Below, piece after piece: positions 1 to 4,425 of a stretch of DNA of 6,890 nucleotides. The notes beneath the pieces are model-generated. The model did not search any database and was not told the DNA's origin. It saw only the letters and a list, made by a program, of their open reading frames with translations. This DNA comes from an uncultured Oscillospiraceae bacterium (lineage in GTDB: Bacteria; Bacillota; Clostridia; Oscillospirales; Oscillospiraceae). The translations under genes were made by a program, and so were the position numbers. The stretch covers positions 1-6,890 of the forward strand of contig CAJOOV010000185.1 in the NCBI GenBank assembly GCA_905236265.1. Direction: 5' to 3'. Every line of letters starts with the position of its first letter. The first letter of the stretch is position 1.

Positions 1-9
1 GTTTTCCTT

Positions 10-83
10 TGGCAGCGGGAGAAGGATTCGAACCCTCACATACAGAGTCAGAGTCTGCTGTGCTACCCTTACACAATCCCGCT
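10..83 (-). tRNA. tRNA-Gln, anticodon CUG, CCA encoded
   Basis: The minus strand folds into a full 74-nt cloverleaf. The acceptor stem is AGCGGGA with TCCCGCT, followed by discriminator G and an encoded CCA. The D arm is GTGT/GCAC with a GG-containing loop. The anticodon stem is GCAGA/TCTGT around the loop CTCTGAC, which puts CTG at positions 34-36 and so reads the glutamine codon CAG. The T arm is GAGGG/CCTTC with loop TTCGAAT. All stems close with at most one G-U pair each. The gene has its own strong promoter at 106-133 and lies just downstream of ogt on the same strand. Amino-acid identity follows from the anticodon; it is seen directly, not inferred from neighbours. Confidence 0.96.
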
Positions 84-105
84 ATGTCCTGCGACGAACA
101 ATCTT

Positions 106-133
106 ATTATAGTCAAATATGCGTCCTTGTCAA
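106..133 (-). promoter_or_regulatory. Sigma-A promoter of tRNA-Gln
   Basis: On the minus strand a perfect -35 TTGACA (128-133) is separated by 16 nt from a perfect -10 TATAAT (106-111). The predicted transcript starts near position 99, about 16 nt before the mature tRNA 5' end at 83. The strength of both boxes fits a stable-RNA gene. It lies downstream of the ogt stop codon, so the tRNA need not depend on readthrough from lexA-ogt. Confidence 0.88.
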
Positions 134-174
134 GTGGCAAACTGAAAAAAACGGAAAAAATATAACGCTCCCTT

Positions 175-636
175 TTACAGGCGCACGCCCTCCAGCTCCA
201 GCAGCGCACGCTTCAGCGCCAGCCCTCCGGCGTAGCCCCCCGGTCCGTGGGCAGCTACCACTCTGTGGCAGGGCAGGAGCAGGGGCAGGGGATTCCTCCT
301 GCAGGCGCTCCCCACGGCTCTTACGGCGGCGGGTCTGCCTACGGCGGCGGCAATCTCACCGTAGGTGCGCACCTCTCCCCGTGGGATGTCCCCCAGTGCC
401 TGCCACACGGCGCACTGAAAGGGCGTACCACCCAGAGACAGGGGCAGTGTGCGCCAGTCCGTCTCCTCCCCGGCAAAGAAGCCCTCCAGCGCCCGGCGTC
501 CCGCCTCCAGCGCTGGGGTACTGCCCCGGCACAGCCCCGGCGGGGTCTGCCCCGGCAGCCAGAGACGCAGGAGATATGCCCCCTCTGCGCCAAGGGTCAG
601 CGTCCCCACCGGGGACGAAACGGCCAGAGCCGTCAC
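175..636 (-). CDS. ogt: Methylated-DNA--[protein]-cysteine S-methyltransferase (Ogt/MGMT family)
   Basis: This 153-residue suicide repair protein moves the alkyl group from O6-alkylguanine (and O4-alkylthymine) onto its own cysteine. The acceptor motif PCHRVV is present at residues 122-127, with Cys123 as the expected nucleophile and His124-Arg125 beside it. Further family features are the YGE motif at 92-94 (the tyrosine expected to rotate the DNA phosphate), the arginine-finger segment RAVGSA starting at Arg106, and the NP turn at 115-116. Residues 1-63 form the short, poorly conserved N-terminal domain and 67-153 the catalytic, DNA-binding domain. Length is normal for small bacterial Ogt proteins. 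The start is GTG at 636, because its reading begins the expected SSPVGTLTL strand and overlaps the lexA stop as GTGA. Only a weak upstream AGG is visible, so translational coupling to lexA is likely. No Ada-type regulatory domain is present. No convincing terminator follows before the tRNA promoter. Confidence 0.95.
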   Translation of the reverse strand: MTALAVSSPVGTLTLGAEGAYLLRLWLPGQTPPGLCRGSTPALEAGRRALEGFFAGEETDWRTLPLSLGGTPFQCAVWQALGDIPRGEVRTYGEIAAAVGRPAAVRAVGSACRRNPLPLLLPCHRVVAAHGPGGYAGGLALKRALLELEGVRL

Positions 637-1232
637 GATGCGTACCTGCGCACCAGCCCCACTACCTTGCCCAGAATCACCGCCTCCGCCCCGTCAATGG
701 GGTCATAGGCGGCGTTTTCCGGCAGCAGCCACACATGGCCGGAGCTGATGTCCAGGCGCTTGCAGGTGGCGGAGTCCCCCAGCAGGGCAATCACGATCTC
801 TCCCTGCTCCGCCGTGGGCTGCTGGCGGACAATCACGCAGTCCCCCGGAAGGATGCCCGCCTCGATCATGCTGTCGCCCCGGATGCGCAGGGCAAAAAGG
901 GTGCCGGAGAGGCCGGAGGTGTCGTAGCTGATATAGTCCTCCACCAGTTCCTCTGCCAGAATGGGGGCGCCTGCGGCCACACTGCCCACCAGCGGGATTC
1001 GGTTCTCTCTGAGGGCGGATTCCCCGGCGGAGGAAATGGCACGGGGTCTGCCGCCGCTGCGGGAGATGACCCCCGCCTCCTGCAGCGCCTTCAGGTGGAA
1101 GTGGACGGTGCTGGGGCTTTTCAGCCCCACCGCAGCGGCAATCTCCCGGACAGAGGGCGAATAGCCATACCGGGCGGAGTAGGCGCAGATGTAGTCATAG
1201 ATGTTCTGCTGTTGTCTGGTCAGGGACTTCAT
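633..1232 (-). CDS. lexA: LexA, SOS-response repressor and self-cleaving serine protease
   Basis: This 199-residue protein represses DNA-damage genes and cleaves itself when stimulated by RecA filaments. Residues 1-65 form the winged helix-turn-helix: the start MKSLTRQQQNIYDYI and the recognition segment GLKSPSTVHFHLKALQ are typical. Residues 80-199 are the S24 peptidase domain. The cleavage bond is Ala87-Gly88 in SVAAGAP. The catalytic serine is Ser121 in RGDSM and the general-base lysine is Lys158 in ATCKRL, spaced as in characterised LexA proteins. Normal length and all catalytic residues indicate a working repressor. The ATG at 1232 has AGGAGG 8 nt upstream (1241-1246). Its promoter overlaps a LexA operator, so autoregulation is expected. 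The downstream ogt start overlaps the TGA stop. The 189 nt between leuA and lexA show no strong terminator, so some leuA readthrough is possible. The acidic residues common near the catalytic lysine in other LexA proteins are replaced by GDS here. Confidence 0.97.
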   Translation of the reverse strand: MKSLTRQQQNIYDYICAYSARYGYSPSVREIAAAVGLKSPSTVHFHLKALQEAGVISRSGGRPRAISSAGESALRENRIPLVGSVAAGAPILAEELVEDYISYDTSGLSGTLFALRIRGDSMIEAGILPGDCVIVRQQPTAEQGEIVIALLGDSATCKRLDISSGHVWLLPENAAYDPIDGAEAVILGKVVGLVRRYAS

Positions 1233-1259
1233 GGCTTTTCCCTCCTGTTGCTTTGCCTC

Positions 1260-1288
1260 AGTATACCAGCTTTCCGCAGAAAATGCAA
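1260..1288 (-). promoter_or_regulatory. Sigma-A promoter of lexA-ogt
   Basis: On the minus strand TTGCAT (-35, 1283-1288) is followed after 17 nt by TATACT (-10, 1260-1265). Transcription should start near 1253, leaving a short leader that carries the AGGAGG at 1241-1246. The -35 shares four bases with the LexA operator at 1285-1298, so repressor binding would block RNA polymerase. Confidence 0.82.
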
Positions 1289-1298
1289 CACATGTTCG
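1285..1298 (-). promoter_or_regulatory. LexA operator (SOS box, Gram-positive type)
   Basis: The minus strand reads CGAACATGTGTTGC. This matches the Bacillus/Clostridia LexA consensus CGAAC-RNRY-GTTYG/C, with one departure in the right half-site (GTTG where GTTC is expected). Its position over the lexA -35 box is what negative autoregulation requires. The match and position are seen directly; binding is inferred from the family. No second good match was seen in the window. Confidence 0.8.
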
Positions 1299-1421
1299 AT
1301 TGCCGGATGCGCAGCGCAGAACCTTTGATTACAAAGCCGGAAAAGGGAAGGCGCTCGAGGCGGGGATACCGGACAGAAAAGGAGGACAATGCGCTCTTAT
1401 GCCTCTGGCAGCCCCTTTCCG

Positions 1422-3119
1422 TCAATCCCAGCCTTTGGCCTTCTCAATCGCCTTGCCCCGGTTGATGGCGCAGAGAATCGCCCGGATGGAGGCGGTGGAG
1501 ATATTGTGGCTCAGTCCCACGCCGAACACGTCCGTGCCGTCTTTCATGCGAAGCTGGATATAGGCGACTGCCTGAGAGTCGGAGCCTTGGGAGATGGCGT
1601 GCTCCTTGTAGTCAATAAACTGGTAACGATCCATCCGCTCGCCGTGGATGGCGGTGAAGAAGGCATCAATGGGGCCGTTGCCCTCCCCCTCCACCTCAAA
1701 GACGGTGTCCTTGTGCTGGAGCCTGCCCCAGAAGTGGGCGCGGGAGACCCCGTCCTCCACGTCGTTGGTGAGCCGGTGGCTGACCACCTTGTAGGGGCCG
1801 TCCACCTTGAGATAGGTCTGCTCGAAGAGCTGCCAGATCACGTCGCTCTTCAGCTCCACGCCCTCCCGGTCGCTCTCCGCCTGCACCACTGCGCCGAACT
1901 CCGGGTGCATGGCCTTGGGCATGTCGAAGCCGAACTTGTGGTTCATAATGAAGGCTGCGCCGCCCTTGCCGGATTGGGAGTTGATGCGAACCGGCTCGTA
2001 GGCTCTGCCCAGATCCTCCGGGTTGATGGGCAGATAGGGCACCATCCACTTGTCCGTGCCCGTCTCCTTCATATAGTTGAAGCCCTTGTTGATGGCATCC
2101 TGATGGCTGCCGGAGAAGGCGGTGAACACCAGATCCCCTGCATAGGGCTGGCGGGGGGGCACCTGCATTTTGGTGCAGCGCTCATACATGGAGATCACCC
2201 GCTCCAGATGGGTGAAGTCCAGCTCCGGGTCAACCCCCTGAATGTACATATTCAGCGCCACGGTAATCATATCCACGTTTCCCGTGCGCTCGCCGTTTCC
2301 GAACAGGCACGCCTCCACCCGCTCGGCTCCTGCCAGCAGCCCCGCCTCCGTGGTGGCCACGCCGCAGCCCCGGTCGTTGTGGGGGTGGAGGGAGATGATG
2401 GCCCGCTCCCTGCCGGGGAGATTGCGGATAAAATACTCCATCTCGTCGGCAAACTGGTTGGGCATACAGTTCTCCACCGTGGTGGGCAGGTTGAGGATCA
2501 CCTTGTGCGCCTCATCGGCGTGGAGGTGATCCAGCACGGCGGCGCAGATCTCCACGGCGGCATCCATCTCCGTGCCCATGAAGGACTCCGGGGAATACTC
2601 ATAGCGCAGATCCATGCCGGAGGCGATCACCGGCTGCGCCATCTCATAGATCAAATCGGCGGCATCCACGGCGATCTGCTTCACCCCCGCCACATCGGTG
2701 CGGAAGACCACCTCCCGCTGCAGGGTGGAGGTGGAGTTATAGAAGTGGAAAATGACGTGCTTTGCCCCTTCAATGGCCGCAAAGGTCTTTTTAATCAGGT
2801 GGGGTCTGGCCTGTACCAGCACCTGAATGGTCACGTCGTCGGGGATGTGTCCCCCCTCGATCAGCTCCCGGCAGATCTGGTAATCCGTGTCGGAGGCGGA
2901 GGGGAAGCCGATCTCTACCTCCTTCACGCCGATCTCATCCACCAGCATGTGGAACATCTCCAGCTTTTCCTCCATGTTCATGGGGTCGATCAGCGCCTGA
3001 TTCCCGTCCCGCAGGTCTACCGAGCACCAGACGGGCGCCTTCGTGATGGTTCTGTCCGGCCAGGTGCGGTTCTCAATGGGCTGGGGGACAAAGGGGATGT
3101 ACTTCTCATAGCCTTTCAT
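1422..3119 (-). CDS. leuA: 2-isopropylmalate synthase, type 2 (LeuA)
   Basis: This enzyme condenses acetyl-CoA with 2-oxoisovalerate to 2-isopropylmalate, the first committed step of leucine synthesis in the cytoplasm. The 565 residues start with KYIPFVPQPIENRTWPDR, the extended N-terminus typical of the type-2 (Corynebacterium/fungal-like) branch. The TIM-barrel domain spans roughly residues 28-305. It carries DLRDGNQ at 35-41 (Arg37 catalytic, Asp38 metal ligand), LHPHNDRG at 244-251 (His245 and His247 metal ligands) and GNGERTGNVD at 274-283. After a linker, residues about 430-565 form the C-terminal allosteric domain, ending in GVGLSHNISTASIRAI, which in the family binds leucine for feedback inhibition. 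The ATG at 3119 has AGGAGG 7 nt upstream (3127-3132). It stands alone, without leuB/C/D in the window, behind a T-box leader. The terminator side is weak: only a TGCC-AGA-GGCA hairpin without a T run follows. Confidence 0.97.
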   Translation of the reverse strand: MKGYEKYIPFVPQPIENRTWPDRTITKAPVWCSVDLRDGNQALIDPMNMEEKLEMFHMLVDEIGVKEVEIGFPSASDTDYQICRELIEGGHIPDDVTIQVLVQARPHLIKKTFAAIEGAKHVIFHFYNSTSTLQREVVFRTDVAGVKQIAVDAADLIYEMAQPVIASGMDLRYEYSPESFMGTEMDAAVEICAAVLDHLHADEAHKVILNLPTTVENCMPNQFADEMEYFIRNLPGRERAIISLHPHNDRGCGVATTEAGLLAGAERVEACLFGNGERTGNVDMITVALNMYIQGVDPELDFTHLERVISMYERCTKMQVPPRQPYAGDLVFTAFSGSHQDAINKGFNYMKETGTDKWMVPYLPINPEDLGRAYEPVRINSQSGKGGAAFIMNHKFGFDMPKAMHPEFGAVVQAESDREGVELKSDVIWQLFEQTYLKVDGPYKVVSHRLTNDVEDGVSRAHFWGRLQHKDTVFEVEGEGNGPIDAFFTAIHGERMDRYQFIDYKEHAISQGSDSQAVAYIQLRMKDGTDVFGVGLSHNISTASIRAILCAINRGKAIEKAKGWD

Positions 3120-3126
3120 ATCAGTT

Positions 3127-3132
3127 CCTCCT
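3127..3132 (-). promoter_or_regulatory. Ribosome binding site of leuA
   Basis: A perfect AGGAGG on the minus strand lies 7 nt before the ATG at 3119-3117. It lies after the T-box terminator, so it is transcribed only when antitermination occurs, and it fixes the leuA start. Confidence 0.85.
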
Positions 3133-3148
3133 GTGCGGTCAGGGCGTG

Positions 3149-3181
3149 AAAAAACCCCCGACCGGATAATTCGGTCAGGGG
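3149..3181 (-). terminator. Rho-independent terminator of the leuA T-box
   Basis: On the minus strand CCCCTGACCG pairs with CGGTCGGGG (10 bp including one G-U) across the loop AATTATC, followed at once by six T residues (3149-3154). The left arm shares CCCTG (3176-3180) with the antiterminator, so the two structures exclude each other, as expected for a T-box switch. Confidence 0.93.
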
Positions 3182-3415
3182 TGTAATTGCTTACACGGTA
3201 CCACCCTGTTCAGCCGGCGCTCACACGCACGACCCTCACCGCCTCAGTCAAGGCGCCGACCGGTAACGGTGTCAACCGGACAGCCCTACTCCTGCAGGTT
3301 TCAGGCTGCCAGCTCAGGGAGCAGTTATCCACAGAATCCTCCGCACCGGCTTGCACCCACCGCCGGTTCTCTGCGCCGGTAAGACCCTGTCTTTCTTCCC
3401 GTCTATGCTGTTCAA
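3149..3415 (-). promoter_or_regulatory. T-box leader (tRNA-sensing riboswitch) of leuA
   Basis: The minus-strand transcript from about 3415 carries the parts of a T-box. Distal Stem I is CGC, bulge AGAGA, then ACCGGC, loop GGTGGGTGCAA, and the returning arm GCCGGT-GCG (within about 3340-3380). A CCGGT/ACCGG hairpin (about 3262-3281) fits the Stem II region. The conserved AGGGTGGTACCGTG is at 3194-3207. The antiterminator (3176-3208) is helix CAGGG/CCCTG, bulge TGGTACC, helix GTGTAA/TTACAC and a GCAA tetraloop. The bulge reads UGGU, which pairs with a tRNA ending ACCA; tRNA-Leu has discriminator A. The specifier is not certain: CUG (3322-3324) and the adjoining CUC (3319-3321) both lie on the 3' side of Stem I. 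Uncharged tRNA-Leu should stabilise the antiterminator and switch leuA on. The overlapping AAC would mean asparagine, but bacterial tRNA-Asn usually has discriminator G, which does not fit UGGU. Confidence 0.93.
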
Positions 3416-3421
3416 GTCCGT

Positions 3422-3450
3422 ATTATAGCGATTTTTCCGCCCCTTGTCAA
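3422..3450 (-). promoter_or_regulatory. Consensus sigma-A promoter of the leuA leader
   Basis: The minus strand has a perfect TTGACA (3445-3450) and a perfect TATAAT (3422-3427) with the optimal 17-nt spacer. Transcription should begin near 3415, directly before T-box Stem I. A promoter this strong suggests initiation is constitutive and that control lies in the leader. Confidence 0.9.
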
Positions 3451-3557
3451 TCCGCAAGTTTCCCCCGCAGGCGCTTTTCCCCTCCCGTATCCTCCCTCTG
3501 TCGGAAGAACGCCCCAGAGAAGGCTGAAATTCTCCGTTGTTTTGTAGACTTTGCTTC

Positions 3558-3586
3558 TAGCTTTTCCGGCGGCGGTGTTGTATGAT
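3558..3586 (+). promoter_or_regulatory. Candidate promoter of pflA-pflB
   Basis: The best -10 upstream of pflA is TATGAT at 3581-3586. The hexamer 17 nt further upstream is TAGCTT (3558-3563), a poor -35. This would start transcription near 3593, leaving a leader of about 68 nt. A weak -35 would be consistent with activator-dependent or regulated expression, but this is only the best candidate seen. Confidence 0.3.
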
Positions 3587-3599
3587 AGGCGTGCTGTGA

Positions 3600-3629
3600 A
3601 TTGTGCTTGCAATGCGCAGCGACCACAAT
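3600..3629 (+). repeat. Inverted repeat ATTGTG-N18-CACAAT upstream of pflA
   Basis: ATTGTG (3600-3605) and CACAAT (3624-3629) are perfect 6-nt inverted arms around 18 nt. The centre also holds TGC/GCA arms and a smaller ATTG/CAAT pair (3600-3603, 3610-3613). It falls just after the candidate -10 and before the pflA ribosome binding site, where an operator or a leader hairpin could act. It does not match a regulator consensus well enough to name one. Confidence 0.35.
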
Positions 3630-3660
3630 ATGAAGTGTTGAAAAAGGAGGCGGCGCAGGA

Positions 3661-4389
3661 ATGCAGGGCAGGGTTCATTCTGTGGAGACCTTCGGCTCGG
3701 TGGACGGGCCGGGCACCCGGTTTCTGATCTTTTTGCAGGGCTGCCACATGCGCTGCCGCTACTGTCACAACGCAGACACATGGGCGCAGGACGCCGGGAC
3801 ATGGCGCACGGCGGAGGAGCTGCTTGCTCAGGCGGAGCGCTACCGCCCCTACTGGGGCAGGGAGGGCGGCATCACCGTCAGCGGCGGGGAGCCGCTGCTG
3901 CAGGCGGCGTTTCTGCTGGAGCTGTTCACCAAGGCAAAGGCACGGGGCATCTCCACCTGTATCGACACCTCCGGCCAGCCCTTCAATCGCAGAGAGCCTT
4001 TTTTCTCCACCTTTCAGGCGCTGATGGAGGTGACTGACCTGCTGCTCATGGACATCAAGCACCTTGACCCCCAGCGCCACAGGCTCCTCACCGGGCAGGA
4101 CATGGACAGCATACAGGACTGTTTCCGCTATCTGTCCCAAATCGGAAAGCCCATCTGGGTGCGGCAGGTATTGCTGCCCGGCTGGACGGCGGAGGAGGGG
4201 TATCTCCGGCAGGTCAGGGCGTTTTTGGACACGCTGGACAATGTGAAAAAGGTGGAGGTGCTGCCCTATCACAGCATGGGGCAGTTCAAATGGGAGGCAC
4301 TGGGCATCCCCTATCCCCTGAAGGACGCCCAGCCCCCCACACAGGAGCAGATCACACTGGCAGAACAGATTCTCACCGGCAGGGCATAA
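3661..4389 (+). CDS. pflA: Pyruvate formate-lyase-activating enzyme (radical SAM)
   Basis: This 242-residue cytoplasmic radical SAM protein uses a [4Fe-4S] cluster and S-adenosylmethionine to abstract a hydrogen from the glycine of PflB and so activate it. The cluster motif is CHMRCRYC, with Cys28, Cys32 and Cys35 in the canonical CxxxCxxC spacing followed by HN. The SAM-binding SGGEPLL is at 74-80. Other family elements are the N-terminal GRVHSVETFGSVDGPGTRF, DTSG at 102-105, the MDIKH strand at 130-134, VRQVLLPGWT at 167-176 and LPYH at 201-204. Length is normal (about 240-250). The ATG at 3661 has AGGAGG at 3645-3650, 10 nt upstream. pflB follows after 36 nt, so the two are almost surely one operon, with the activase first, whereas pflB usually comes first (as in E. 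coli). A glycyl-radical activase for another enzyme is unlikely given the neighbour and motif match. Confidence 0.96.
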   Translation: MQGRVHSVETFGSVDGPGTRFLIFLQGCHMRCRYCHNADTWAQDAGTWRTAEELLAQAERYRPYWGREGGITVSGGEPLLQAAFLLELFTKAKARGISTCIDTSGQPFNRREPFFSTFQALMEVTDLLLMDIKHLDPQRHRLLTGQDMDSIQDCFRYLSQIGKPIWVRQVLLPGWTAEEGYLRQVRAFLDTLDNVKKVEVLPYHSMGQFKWEALGIPYPLKDAQPPTQEQITLAEQILTGRA

Positions 4390-4425
4390 GCCCTGACCCA
4401 GAAAAAAGAAAGGAATCAGGATACC

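Noticed and set aside
137..205. Possible terminator after ogt (T-rich minus-strand run near 146-163, with GGCG-TG-CGCC near 178-187)
   Set aside because: The hairpin has only a 2-nt loop and lies inside the ogt end, well separated from the T-rich run, so no convincing intrinsic terminator forms.
9..1328. A 439-codon plus-strand open frame across tRNA-Gln, ogt and lexA
   Set aside because: It crosses a tRNA gene and two well-identified genes on the other strand and encodes Pro/Arg/Ala-rich low-complexity sequence.
1299..1421. Terminator or small gene between leuA and lexA
   Set aside because: Only a 4-bp TGCC/GGCA hairpin without a T run was seen, and no short frame with a plausible start and ribosome binding site on the coding strand.
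1389..3149. A 586-codon plus-strand open frame opposite leuA, preceded by AAAAGGAGG
   Set aside because: The Shine-Dalgarno-like run at 1377-1385 is only 3 nt from the ATG, the protein has no recognisable family, and the frame is the antisense image of leuA running into its leader. The purine run is probably chance.
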